A DNA stretch of 64,000 nt, taken from positions 163,861 through 227,860 of the forward strand of contig WTPW01000339.1 of assembly GCA_009809945.1 (NCBI GenBank), written 5' to 3'. Origin of the DNA: Gigaspora margarita (lineage: Eukaryota > Glomeromycota > Glomeromycetes > Diversisporales > Gigasporaceae). Below the pieces are notes generated by a model. That model ran no database searches. It was not told where the DNA came from and saw only the letters and a list, made by a program, of their open reading frames with translations. Shown piece after piece: positions 41,860 to 53,224 of this stretch (position 1 is the first letter of the stretch; the number at the start of each line of letters is the position of its first letter). Position numbers and translations under genes: made by a program.

Positions 41860-44330
41860 GATGTTTTCCCACCATCACAGGACAATAACGGTCGAATAAA
41901 GCTACATATTAATATCGACGTTTTTTATAACATAAAATAATCTGACCTATCTTGGGCAACACTTAAATCAAGTGAGGGGTATATCTGCACTAAGTTTCTA
42001 AGAATGAATCGTATCATCAGAATTCATATATAATATCCAGTCAATAGATATATAGATTAGATCATTTGTTATTAAAAACCTTAATTTTAGAAATACGATA
42101 TTGATACAATTGGAATGACGATTCCACGCTTTTGTCCATTATTGTCATGATCAATCACGTTGCAAAGTCCAAATTGCTTCAGAAAAATATACCAAGTAAC
42201 ATTGGTCGACATTTTAAAATTACTTAAAATATCTGTAAAAATATTAATGTATATAATCAGTAAAGTATCAGGTAAAGTTATCCTCGCTTTTTTAATTACT
42301 TACAAAGTTCAGGGATTCAGAACCATCAACATTGCGAGTTGCAGCGCAACAAAACATTTTGAACTTGTTAAATATAAGATTTGCAGGTGTTTTTATATCT
42401 CCCATTGAATTTACTCCTCGGTCATTAAGACTTTCATTATATGATTCAGTACAAATGGTATTTGATTTTTAGGAAGATCTAACACTATGCTATCATTATT
42501 ATTTATTTTGTAGCATTATTGAAATTTCTTCAGGTTGTAAATAGGGATTATATAAAGCCTATTTTTGACAACTGAGAATTTTGTTATTCAAGAAATAGAA
42601 TGTAAGTATAGAACTTCACTTGCTGAAAATCTCTTCTATAATCATCATTAAACCGTAATAAATAAAACTTACTTTTTTTCTGGTGGATGTTTCCCGTCAT
42701 TCGAATTTTCCAGATCTAGGATGAGATTTTCAGACTTATATTGTGAATATATATCCATATCTTGAAACGTTATTTCTTCAAGAGTTCTTCAGGTGATGAG
42801 AAATTTCTCGAGATGGCTTTTTTTCTGATAAGTTTCTACTTTTGCAGAACAATTGACTAATTGTCATAGCATTTTTTTGTCAAAATCTTTGTGCTCCAAC
42901 TTTGGTGGATCTTGTAATGGTTGATTAGATGGAAAGATGTTTTGCAGAAGGTGGTTAGATGTGTTTTTACTGTTCTTATTATTGTTATTTTTTTCTTTAA
43001 TAATATAGAACAATTTTGATATTGGATTCTGGTTTACATACAAAGTTGCATGTCGTGTTCGTGAATAAAATTTGAGTTTATACATTTTTCAATTTTAGTT
43101 CTAAACGATGATATTTTGATTACTAGCTTTTTCAAAGGTATAACAATGATTGAGAGAAATATACCTCTAACCACCACGAACTACTTAAATTAAGGTTGAG
43201 GAATCTCAAAAATCTAATCACAGGATCATGAATCGAATAGATTTGTATCACCATAAATATTTTATAATTCTTTGATATATACCATGATTAAGGTTGAGGA
43301 ATCTCAAAAATCTAATCACAGGATCATGAATCGAATAGATTTGTATCACCATAAATATTTTATAATTCTTTGATATATACCATGATTAAGGAAGATTGCG
43401 ATAGCATGTTACCCCAATACTTTGTTGCAAATTGTTCAACTTGTATTTCTTGTATATCGCCAACTGGTCGGCCGTTAACAATGCACCGTAACCTGAGATA
43501 TCGAAATTTTGTAAACTGTCAATAAGTTCTAGGAGTTGTGTGGAAACCCAATACTCTTAATGGAGAGGAATACAATTTTTGGACAAGAGGTAATAAATGT
43601 TTTGAATAATAAGGGCTCATCAAAAAGCACTCTAGATTCGATTATAAATTTTCATTTAGAATAAGCCAGACTTTTTTATGATTAATACTATGCCCTGTGC
43701 ATCAAAAATCATTAAAGTGTTGAACTTATTAACTAAATTTTCAAAGTCTCTCCTGCATTTCCTAATATGAATTGTCTCAATATTTTGAATTCTACATTAT
43801 CATAACAACCTTCGATTATAACTTTTTGTAATGAATTTCTTTGACTCTCTGAAACCGTAATGATGCCGTGGAATTATATAGGATACTAAGCTAAACAGCC
43901 TAAGTTGTTCTTGTAATTTAATAATGCGTAACATAGCACCAAATAAGTGTGACTCATGATTAGAATTAAATTTAAATTTCCAATGCACTAATTATAGCAG
44001 GGTTTTTTACCAAGATCTTAATAATTAATATGTTTAATGTTGAATTCTGGTGCTATATCCAACAACAGACGTTGTAGTCGTGAAAAGAATAGTTCATTTT
44101 GTCCAAAGACTCTGGCTCAAGTTTAAAGATTAATATAAACCGAATTTACGAAGAGTGGTGCCACTTCCAATAAATAATTCGAATAGTAAAATAATTAAAG
44201 AATGAATCGTTGTTGTGGCATAATGTGATATTGATCCACTCTTTTAACTTCTAATCGAAATAGATCAAGGCTCTTTATAAATCTTGCTTAATCTAATTAG
44301 TATTTCGAAAAATTCCTTATTTCACATTCA
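41860..44330. other. Decayed host-gene region, mainly minus strand
   Basis: Several short minus-strand open stretches with amino-acid compositions of real proteins: KMFCCAATRNVDGSESLNF near 42330, LTADQLAIYKKYKLNNLQQS near 43420-43480, and HLFGAMLRIIKLQEQLRLFS near 43890-43970. GT and AG sites are present, but no continuous gene can be assembled. Two or more pseudogenes (perhaps F-box/LRR-like for the last piece) are possible. I would not name them. Confidence 0.25.
43190..43385. repeat. Exact 98-bp tandem duplication
   Basis: TTAAGGTTGAGGAATCTCAA … ATATATACCATGA is repeated once head to tail (43190-43287, 43288-43385) without a visible difference. Recent duplication or an assembly join. Confidence 0.85.
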
Positions 44331-45132
44331 TTCAAAATGTCTTCGTCAGGAGGTGAAAAATACCCAGAAATGAATAAAGGATTCGTCCGAATGAAAATGG
44401 ACCTCAGCAAAGAATATATATTTACATTTGTGCCAACACCGGTTTACAAGTGTATGCCATGAGTGTTAGAGAATACGTACGTACGCACGTACAGTATGTA
44501 CGTACGGAACAAAGTAAAGATGATGTAGAGAATGTAATACAGCCCATAAATAGTGAAACGTGGGAAATGCACACGGGATTTGCAAAAAAAGTGTGATCTC
44601 TGTAGATCATGTAAAATCATTTTATCATTTCCATAACAACATCCACGATTATACGTTGCATCAGCAAAGCTTAAATCGACAGAACTTTGAGAATCAAATG
44701 TTTTGATAGCATTCATTAACAATTCCATAACCAGTGTCACACCTGAACTCCAAAGTCAGGGGACGTGCTGATTATAGTATGAAGACTATAATAACTATTG
44801 TGATTTGAAGAGTTAATACGGCGTCAATGATAAAGAAGATTGGGGTAAGGCATTATAAAAGTGGCATTACGACTAATAATGTATGAAGACATAAATAATC
44901 TTTCACTTGATAATTATCGGTTTATTAGTTCATTGTGAATAAATAGAAGATTAATTAAGAGAGACAAAAGCTCGTCTCTCATATAAAGAATTTACATGAA
45001 TAACTAACTAATTAGAATACTAGAATAAATATCTATAATAAATAATACAACTAATAAATATAATAAGTATGAAATAAATATAATATGAATAATTAAAAGA
45101 ACTAAGTAATAGAAGATATATAATAGATTATA
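44331..45132. other. Gene-poor stretch
   Basis: A 41-codon plus-strand ORF at 44338 (MSSSGGEKYPEMNKGFVRMK) could be a first exon, but I see no continuation. A GTAC-rich palindromic tract (ACGTACGTACGCACGTACAG) lies at 44477-44512; a similar tract is inside the hAT-like element near 38906. Otherwise nothing. Confidence 0.35.
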
Positions 45133-45248
45133 GATGCCTAACGCAACTATTTTGCCGTTGACGAAATGACGCAACTCATATGGTTCGATTGACGAAATGA
45201 CGAAACTATATAGTTGCGTCAGGTCACGTGAATTGCGTCTGGCATCAC
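45133..45248. repeat. Short MITE with GATGCC ends
   Basis: AGATGCCTAACGCAACTATT at the left pairs with the complement of AGTTGCGTCAGG…GCGTCTGGCATCA at the right. Internal GACGAAATGACG is repeated twice. Related to the element at 49129-49570, which shares the GACGAAAC motifs. Confidence 0.55.
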
Positions 45249-46148
45249 TATAATAGATATGTTTAATATGTTAGAACTATGTTAGTAAGAATATTAAGAA
45301 CTTTAAGAATATTAAAGATATTAGGTGATACCTTGTGAGAGTTTTAGTAAATATTAGCTTTATGTGTTCCATTCACTTGTTCATGTTAGCTGATTTCTGA
45401 TAATGAATATATGCCTTATTTCCCTTTTTTTCAATTCCAGTTTTATTTTCATGACAGAATCCAAGGCTATTTCATTCATTAGAATGTCCATGTTAGTAGA
45501 TTTTAAACATCGATTTGATCTAATTTTTAATGATTTGTTTAACATGTGATTCTTCATCAATATGATCCATAATGAATTTTACGTTCATTCTTTTCGAAAT
45601 CAATTCCAATAATTTTTGGTCCATATGATTCATTACCTTTGTGATGAGATTTTATAGTTATAGCTTTATTTTTTACTTGCATAATTTTGTCTCTAAATAT
45701 CTCATTAATATTCTTCCCTTTTATTATTCACATGAGCATCCATTCAATTCTATCATCATCCTTTACTTCTACATCCTTTTCTCAATTCATATATTATACA
45801 TCTTATATCAACAATCACATTTTATATCTTTCTCTTCATTGTACAACTTTGATTAAAGTAATCTTCATTCAAAGTTTTGGTATCTGTAACAAAAATTAAT
45901 TTTTTTTAGTTTTAACTAATATTTTCAATAACTACCTATCCAAAGTTAATGATTTTTTTTATAACCTATAGACCTTTACTCGCATGTAAACCATCCTTTG
46001 CCTTAATAATTTAATGGTTTATTCGATAAACTATTGAATCAATAAAACCAGTAAAGTCCAAATGAGCACAATCGGAAAGTGTCGGAGAGTGATTAGCCTA
46101 GCAAAGATCCCACATGATTTATAATATTGGCTACATTACAACTCATAC
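45249..46148. other. Gene-free AT-rich DNA
   Basis: T-rich on the plus strand with short low-complexity ORFs only (for example 45641-45856). No supportable gene. Confidence 0.45.
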
Positions 46149-46386
46149 AGGGAGGTCCCCAAAATTCCGGGTCGGAATACTTCAGAGTACATCGGAATTA
46201 TGGTTGGCTGGATCGAAATTGATCAATTTTGCCCCAAGATCATAAAAAAATTTTACTAATAAATCATACCCATTAATTAAGTAAAAAATGCCAGCTAATA
46301 ATTTTGCTATAGAACCTACTAACAACTAGGGCTAAACGCCGACCTAGATCCGACGCATCCGACCCGGAAATTTGGAGATAGCCCTG
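46149..46386. repeat. GC-richer MITE with CAGGG ends
   Basis: Starts CAGGGAGGTCCCCAAAATTC and ends with the complement of CAGGGCTATCTCCAAATTTC; the shared inner block is CCGGGTCGGA. The ends fit hAT, but no clear 8-bp duplication is visible. Confidence 0.5.
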
Positions 46387-47017
46387 TAAAAATCATTGGC
46401 TACATGGTAGACATGGCTATATCTAAATTTTTCCTAATAATAATAATAATCATAATAATAATATAAAGATAAGATTGTACTTTCACATGATTAATATCAA
46501 TAACATGTATAGACATCGCAAGTTACAAGCTATAGTACCAACTATAACAGATAATCTCTTAAATACAGATAAGAAGTGTATAATTTTTTTTAAAGTTGTT
46601 AAGTTATAAATCTATCATACAATTCGTATGACAAAACTTTAGTATAAATAGAAGTAAAAATAACATAGATATTTTTATTGAATGTGTAAATTAACTTTAT
46701 AATTGGAGCGCTCAGGCTTGCAACTAATGGAAAATTTAATGAAAAAAATGAAATAAATGTTACGATAATAAGTAATGTTAATGGTTAAGATCAATTTCGT
46801 TTTTAATGAAGGAAAAAAACAGTATAAAGGTATTATTATGTTTTTATAAAGATTCGAAATGTTACAATATGTTTGCATACTTTATTCACAAAACTCTTAC
46901 AATTTGTGTTAAAGAACTATGAGAAAAATTTTTACCATTTATATATCAAATTATTTGACAAAATTAATTTTGTCTTCAATAAAATCAATTCTATCAAACA
47001 TCACTCATAACCTGATG
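46387..47017. other. Gene-free AT-rich DNA
   Basis: 3' flank of the Sur7-like gene; a TAA-rich microsatellite (TAATAATAATAATCATAATA) at about 46436-46460. No ORF of interest. Confidence 0.45.
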
Positions 47018-47816
47018 TTATTGATGTGTTGTATCAGTACCCATACTAATAATCTGATGAGTTTGATATGGTAGATTATTTTGTTGTTGCTGAACACCCC
47101 GATGCATTTGATTACATTTCACGAATAGAATAACTAAAGATAATGTGCATACAAATGATAAAAGCACCAAAGCGAATCCAGAGTTTAAAGCTACATAATC
47201 ATTTCTTCTTAAACTTTGTTGATTACTCAAAACTTGATCTTGATAAATGTTAAAAAAGACAATTTCACCAATCATTGCCAATAAAATAACAATTGAATTA
47301 ATTGACGAAATCACGATCGCGGGAATCACATTACGGTTATTACAGTAAAAAAATATACTAATTATAGTCAAAGCAAATGCGATTATTAGACCTAAAATAA
47401 ACAAAATGATGTTATTTTATTGACATTTTATTGATATTACAATATTTTCGTATGTTTAATAATAATAAATTACCAATAGTATGCAAAGCCATCACAAATT
47501 GCAAGCGAGGGTACCAATCATTATCTTTAAATGCTGTATAATAAGAGGAGCATATTCCAGGAAATGAATTCGAAGTTGTAAATGAATTTGAAGTTGTAAT
47601 TGAATTTGGAGTTCCTAAATATTGTAAACATAGTCCATACACTCCAAATGCTACGAAACCATAATTACTATTTAATGTAGAATTGGGACTATAGAAATTG
47701 TCGCCGAATATATAAATTGACTGTATAGTAGGTGTGCTCAAATTAACTAGGAAGAGAAACAATAATGGAAGAAACGAAAGAAATGATGCGATAATAAGTA
47801 GTGGTTTACGTTCCAT
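47018..47816 (-). CDS. Sur7/PalI-like four-span membrane protein, one intron
   Basis: Exon 1 is 47816-47474 and exon 2 is 47391-47018, separated by an 82-base intron (donor GTAATT, acceptor TTTTAG, phase 1). The spliced protein has 238 residues. It has an N-terminal span (LLIIASFLSFLPLLFLFLVN), an extracellular loop with the YGFVAFGVYGLC motif typical of the SUR7/PalI claudin-like family, then three more spans (…ALHTIGLIIAFALTIISIFF; IVISSINSIVILLAMIGEIV; FALVLLSFVCTLSLVILFV) and a short Gln-rich tail. The junction restores one continuous span, which supports the intron. Family members act at the plasma membrane (eisosomes, pH sensing). The exact role is unknown. Confidence 0.7.
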
Positions 47817-47914
47817 TTCATTGCTTTAATAGAGGAATAAAAAATAAAAATAAAAAAAAATAAAAGTTAATACATTTTTATAAAATTTTTGAATATTAAA
47901 ATGTGTACGTACAT

Positions 47915-48124
47915 TTATTCACAAGTCGTTATGTTATAACTTGCATAAGAAATTACAAGAATTTTAGATATATTTATTATAAAAGATATGTTAGACAATA
48001 ATTGTACGAGTCTAAATTTCTTCATAGATATACCTTTATCAGTTATATTTTGTACGCACGACATATGTTGGATCTGACCATTGAATAGAAATAGTAAACA
48101 AAGTAATACAGTAAAGTAGCACAT
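47915..48124 (-). CDS. Possible small secreted protein
   Basis: 69 codons. Residues 1-22 look like a signal peptide (MCYFTVLLCLLFLFNGQIQH, then MSC). The rest is hydrophobic and Asn/Ile-rich, with a last CE. It lies about 100 bases upstream of the Sur7-like gene on the same strand and could be a pseudogene. No family recognised. Confidence 0.3.
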   Translation of the reverse strand: MCYFTVLLCLLFLFNGQIQHMSCVQNITDKGISMKKFRLVQLLSNISFIINISKILVISYASYNITTCE

Positions 48125-49128
48125 ATTTAAGCAGAAAATACATTAATTTTCGATAAATTTTTTTATATCAGTAGGCATTATCTATTTCGCTAACAGTACT
48201 TTAATTGTCAGCGACCAGAACCGTTATTACATTCGTGCGTTAATACTATTTTTTATCAACTTGAGTGGATATTTACTGTTTTTTTCTGAGAACTTTCTGA
48301 ACATATAATTTTAAAGCCATTATACGTGCGTGGGAATTTGCGGAGTTTCGATATACTATGTAAATAAAAACAAGTGATACAATAAAAACTTAAAATTTAT
48401 ATGTTTGTACGGATTTTATATATGAGCTTTGATGATTTTTATTAGATGTATAGCCTTATAACCAAAAACCAGGATCCCGAATTTTAAACAAATTGATATC
48501 AAGTCCACCAAAAAATAATTATTTAAAACGATCTAATTAATTAAAATAAAAATTTTTAAGAATAATCTTATTCCTCATATATAAAATAAAAACTATTCAG
48601 TAACTTTGTAGTGGTGGTAACAATAAAATAAATATACGACTCATGGCTGAATAAATTATAAATGAAAATCTTAAAAAGTTTGATTATTTGAAAAATCATA
48701 TAACCATATAAAATTTCTGATTTATAAGCATCTCGATGATACGCTACACTGAACTTTTTGAGATTATTGAAATAGATAAGTGATGACGATATCTAGATCT
48801 ACCGTGAACGTAGTACAACTATTGTTATGTTTGTCCATGTGAGTGTCATTTGACTGGTTCTTTTTTTACTCGTGATACGCCACTTTTCTTTCTAATGCAT
48901 AGTAAGTTTTTTCTTTTATACGTTCGTATATCTATCTGAGCTATCTGAGCTATCCAAACTAAACGCTTAGATTTATCTGTGCATGCTCTCATCGAATTCG
49001 GGTTATATTTAAAAGTTCTTATAATTCATTAATTTACTAGGCCATATTTACAAACTATATGAGTTATGGAACGAATTTATGTGATTTATTGTGATTTGCT
49101 AAGATTAAAGTTCGTTGTGAGCTAAATA
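48125..49128. other. Gene-free AT-rich DNA
   Basis: No supportable ORF or repeat, apart from a short direct repeat (ATCTGAGCTATC) near 48930-48950. Confidence 0.45.
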
Positions 49129-49570
49129 TGCCTGACGAATGACGACACTTCGTCATTGACGAATAACGAACCATTCGTCAAGCAATTTCGAATGACGATT
49201 TGGCGAAACCCGTGATGATTAATGAAGCACAAGAAATTATTCTTTACTTTTATAATGGAAACAAATTGATCTATGCGAAGTTAATATTTTTGTTTGAGTT
49301 ATCATATCTACTCATTTCTACTTTTTATCTGTTATTTTTCCTTTTTATGTCCACATCCGATATTACCCGATGAAAGTGTCGATCACCCAAAATATCCGTT
49401 GAACCTTACGAAAAAACTACAAAAATAAATAAAACTACATATCATCTTTTAAAGTGTAATTTTTTATTTTTTATAACAAATAGTAGTTTCGTCAATGGTT
49501 TCGTCAATCGTCAACGGTTTCGTCAGGACCGCCATTTGAGCAATTCAAAAATAGTTTCGTCAAGCATCCT
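49129..49570. repeat. Inverted-repeat element with GACGAAA ends
   Basis: The left end (GCCTGACGAATGACGACACT … GACGAATAACGAACC) pairs loosely with the complement of the right end (GGTTTCGTCAATCGTCAACG … ATAGTTTCGTCAAGC). Multiple GTTTCGTCA copies lie in the right arm. Non-coding. Confidence 0.5.
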
Positions 49571-50326
49571 TAATGTGAGTTATCATTTTCACATCAATTA
49601 ATATGTAGTAATTATGTGATTTGATGTAGTTTGTCAAGAATCATACTGGTAGTCAGCCGATTGTCGTACACATTTGCAAATAAAATGAAATTAAAAGGTA
49701 ATCATTAATTTGTCAGGTACATTTCAGAATTACAAACTATCGCCTTCTTTCTCATTCTCTCCCCTCCATCACAACCCATATAAATATAAAAATATCAAGT
49801 TTTAGAAGGACTGCTTATGAGTTTATACTGGAATTTGCTATATTTGGAGTATTTTAATAAAATATTTTGATTTATAGCGTTTATCATGTATTGCACTATA
49901 AAGATCTAGGCTATTTGGACATTTTTTTTTTTTTTTTTTTTGCACTCATGATCATACTGGTCCTGCTATCTTATTATTTAATTGGTTATTGGATTTATAA
50001 AAATTTCTCACAAATTTAAAATTACAGTTTTTAGATGAACATTTTTACTTAATTCGATTATATTATCTTAACCATTTTTACTTAATTACGAACAACGATT
50101 ACGTATCTTTCCATTTTTGAGTACCTTCATCTTTTAAGCATATTAAATTTTACGTACTAATTATAAATCTTACAGTATCTTTTACATTTTATTAAATAAA
50201 CCATCATGTTCTAGTTAATATATTAGTTTACCATCATCTAGACAACATTAATTGATGCGTACCAAATTTTATTAAAAATACAAGACATCATCTTGTTAAT
50301 CAATTTATCATCTTTACTGAGAACTT
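49571..50326. other. 3' flank of the Sel1 gene
   Basis: AT-rich with a T23 run at 49922-49941 and no ORF of interest. Confidence 0.45.
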
Positions 50327-52849
50327 TTAGCTTTGTTTCGTGTATGGCTCACGTGATACGATTCGGTTGAGACTAATAAATTCTTTTTGATTAGGAACAT
50401 CTTCAGTTTGAATTTCTGACTTTGCTGCCTTTGATATGTCACTACCATTAAAATTAACATAAATTTCTTGTTGTTCTGTATGACGCACTTTTAACTCATT
50501 AAAGCTTTCGTTGAAATTTGTTATATTATTGAAAGAAACTTCAAGTGTATGAGTTATTTGTGGGCATTGTCGAAATATTTCCGGCAACTTAACATATCTG
50601 AACTTAAGCCTGCAACGTAGTATTTGTTTAATAATAATTCGGAATCCCGTCATTGCTTCATTAGGATACCAGTGACCAGAATGGAGCTGTAGATCAGGGC
50701 ATCCTCTATTAACATCAGTCCCTTGAAATTCATATATCCATTTTACTCCGGTTTTTGCAGAAGAAGGCATTCTCATTTTCCATTCATCTCTAGTTGCCAT
50801 TCTTTTGTGGCTATTTGTCACACTGCAGTTCGCACTAAATCCTGGTGGGAAAAAACTTGCCTGAAGTCCTGCATTTGTTTCATAACCCTTTGAAACTTCA
50901 CGGTTTTCCTGTTTGGGTGGCAGTGGGTTATATTTATTTGTTAACGTAAAAAGATCGAGCTTACCCTCTTTATTGTCAGGAAGTGGAGAGACCTCAATTA
51001 TAAGGGAGTCGAGGTAGAAACCAACAAAGTTCTGAAGCGACCAGTCATTTTTATTGAGCATATCTCCTACCCCACAATGGACTAAATTAATGATAAACTC
51101 TAGTATATTATTGTTAATCTTCGCTTTAAGTTCAGTGTTAATCTCAAAATCTTGAAAACATTCCTCACTTTTAGCCATTGCTACGGACCTAACTGTTATG
51201 AAAGGACCATTGGTTGCATTAACATTTTCATTTCCACCTCCATCCCCGCCATCATCTTCATTTTTACCATTACCATTTCCGTTATTTATATTTTCACCAC
51301 CACTTTGGTTTCCATCTCTATTTTCATTTCTTACATTTATATTTCCACCATTTTGATTTCCTCCACCATTATAATTTCTATCCCCTCTACTATTTTCATT
51401 GCCATTTCCCTCTGAAATTTCATTTCTATTTGAATGGACACTTTCTGACATATTATCTTGATTATCCTTTAATGGTTCATTATGCATTATCGCGCTGTCC
51501 ATATTTTCGTCTCGAATTTCTAATACATGATCCACAATTTCAAATTTGTGATCAAACAAAGCCGAAAGTTTTTCAATTATAGAGATGTTAAGAGGTTCAG
51601 TGACCCAGCAGGCAATGCAGGGTACAGAGTAGCCTTGTTGAAAGTCAGGCCCCACGGCATAAACAGGTTGTGTATTTTGTGAATTCAGTATTTCATAAAT
51701 TTTATCTTTCTTCTCATTAAGCAGTGAGAAAAGTTGTTCAATTAAATCATGAGAAGTAGCAGACGTTCCTTGGTAGATTGCTGATTGTACAGATATGAAA
51801 TCTGTGCAGTACAAATTGTTCCGAATTTTTGATTTACCATCCTTACTAATAGTAATGACGGGTTTTGTAAACTCAATATTTATTAATTCAGTGTCATTTG
51901 TTCCATCAGAATATCTCACATCAGTATATTTTTGACAATAACAATTTCCAATATTATATGGTCCAATAACATTTCCAATCTCTGCAGATTTTTGATAATA
52001 AATGAATGCCTTATGTTTATTCTTTTCTACTCCAATTCCTTCTCGATAACAATTGCCAACATTAAGCATTCCTTCAACTTGTCCCATCTCAGCAAAATTT
52101 TGATAATAAATGAATGCCTTATATTCATCCTTTTCAATTCCAATTCCATTTTCATAACAATAACCTACACCATATGTCCCATCAGCGTCACCCATCTCTG
52201 CAGATTTTTGATAACAAATGAATGCCTTATTTTCATCTTTTGCAATCCCAATTCCTTTTTCATAACAGCATCCAACATTATATATTCCTTTAGCGAGCCC
52301 CATTTCTGCAGAATTTAGATAATAAATGAAAGCTTTATGCTCATCCTTTTCAACTCCAATTCCATTTTGATAACAGCATCCAACCTGAAATGTTCCATGA
52401 GCATCACCCATATTAGCAGTTATTTGATAATAAATGAATGCGTTATGTTCATCCTTTTTAACTCCAATTCCATTTTCATAACAGTAACCAAGTGCAAATA
52501 TTCCACTAGCGTTACCCTTCTCTGCAGATTTTTTATAATAAGCTAATGCCATATGTTCATCCTTTTCAACTCCAATTCCATTTCCATAACAGTAACCAAG
52601 TGCAAATATTCCATTAGCATCACCCATCTCTGCAGATTTTTGATAATAAATGAATGCCTTATGTTCATCCTTTTTAACTCCAGTTCCATGGCGATAACAA
52701 TGGCCAACATCGATCATTGCCGTAGTGTAATTCATGATTGCGGCTTTCAAGTATAATATGAACGCTTTTTTTTCATCCCGTCTTATATTAATACCTTTTT
52801 CGTAATTATACCCAAGCTTATGAAGTTTAGAAGGGATCGTCTGGTTCAT
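50327..52849 (-). CDS. Sel1-repeat protein with unknown C-terminal region
   Basis: 840 residues, one exon, intact. Residues 8-335 hold eight full Sel1-like repeats of 36 residues (consensus GYCYENGIGVEKDEHKAFIY) plus a partial ninth (NIGNCYCQKYT). Residues about 470-545 are a Gly/Asn-rich low-complexity linker (GENINNGNGNGKNEDDGGDG). The C-terminal 290 residues (ITVRSVAMAKSEECFQDFEI … HSGHWYPNEAMTGFRIIIKQ) look folded, but I do not recognise the domain. Sel1 repeats are alpha-solenoid protein-interaction modules. Such genes are greatly expanded in Rhizophagus-type genomes, often as kinase fusions; no kinase motif is seen here. Repeats 2-8 are near-identical, suggesting recent expansion or gene conversion. 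Poly-A/poly-T runs at 52890-52922 lie just upstream. Confidence 0.88.
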   Translation of the reverse strand: MNQTIPSKLHKLGYNYEKGINIRRDEKKAFILYLKAAIMNYTTAMIDVGHCYRHGTGVKKDEHKAFIYYQKSAEMGDANGIFALGYCYGNGIGVEKDEHMALAYYKKSAEKGNASGIFALGYCYENGIGVKKDEHNAFIYYQITANMGDAHGTFQVGCCYQNGIGVEKDEHKAFIYYLNSAEMGLAKGIYNVGCCYEKGIGIAKDENKAFICYQKSAEMGDADGTYGVGYCYENGIGIEKDEYKAFIYYQNFAEMGQVEGMLNVGNCYREGIGVEKNKHKAFIYYQKSAEIGNVIGPYNIGNCYCQKYTDVRYSDGTNDTELINIEFTKPVITISKDGKSKIRNNLYCTDFISVQSAIYQGTSATSHDLIEQLFSLLNEKKDKIYEILNSQNTQPVYAVGPDFQQGYSVPCIACWVTEPLNISIIEKLSALFDHKFEIVDHVLEIRDENMDSAIMHNEPLKDNQDNMSESVHSNRNEISEGNGNENSRGDRNYNGGGNQNGGNINVRNENRDGNQSGGENINNGNGNGKNEDDGGDGGGNENVNATNGPFITVRSVAMAKSEECFQDFEINTELKAKINNNILEFIINLVHCGVGDMLNKNDWSLQNFVGFYLDSLIIEVSPLPDNKEGKLDLFTLTNKYNPLPPKQENREVSKGYETNAGLQASFFPPGFSANCSVTNSHKRMATRDEWKMRMPSSAKTGVKWIYEFQGTDVNRGCPDLQLHSGHWYPNEAMTGFRIIIKQILRCRLKFRYVKLPEIFRQCPQITHTLEVSFNNITNFNESFNELKVRHTEQQEIYVNFNGSDISKAAKSEIQTEDVPNQKEFISLNRIVSREPYTKQS

Positions 52850-52891
52850 TCTTTATTTTATTTGATAGAATTTAAATTTAAAGTATTACTT

Positions 52892-52922
<31 letters not shown>

Positions 52923-53068
52923 TACGTCCGTATTTGTTACATTTTAATTACTGCATGCATACATATTTGGTATATATCTTTAACCATGTGGTTTGTAACA
53001 CGAATCTAAACGGTATTCATGTAACAGTATAAAGATTTTTAATAACTGATAAATAGAACTGATACGTT

Positions 53069-53224
53069 GTGAGACCGGAAACGGGACCTGCAGCAGACGA
53101 GTACCTGCTAATTTGGACTTGCCGGCCAGATATCCCGGAAATCACAGATCTGACGGATAAACTCGATCTGGGTGATCGGGATGAAATCAATGATCTGATT
53201 GATCATCATAATAATGGCAATTAG
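53069..53224 (+). pseudogene. Orphan GC-richer coding-like fragment
   Basis: 51 codons open to TAG (RPETGPAADEYLLIWTCRPD … LDLGDRDEINDLIDHHNNGN) without an ATG. It stands out by clearly higher G+C than its surroundings. It may be a fragment of a transposon gene or of a transferred gene. No family recognised. Confidence 0.25.

Noticed and set aside
44338-44463. 41-codon ORF starting MSSSGGEKYPEMNKG
   Set aside because: Could be a first exon, but no donor-acceptor pair with a continuing frame was found, so it was not called a gene.
51152-52756. Plus-strand ORFs opposite the Sel1 gene
   Set aside because: They mirror the 108-base Sel1 repeat period on the other strand and have no independent coding signature.
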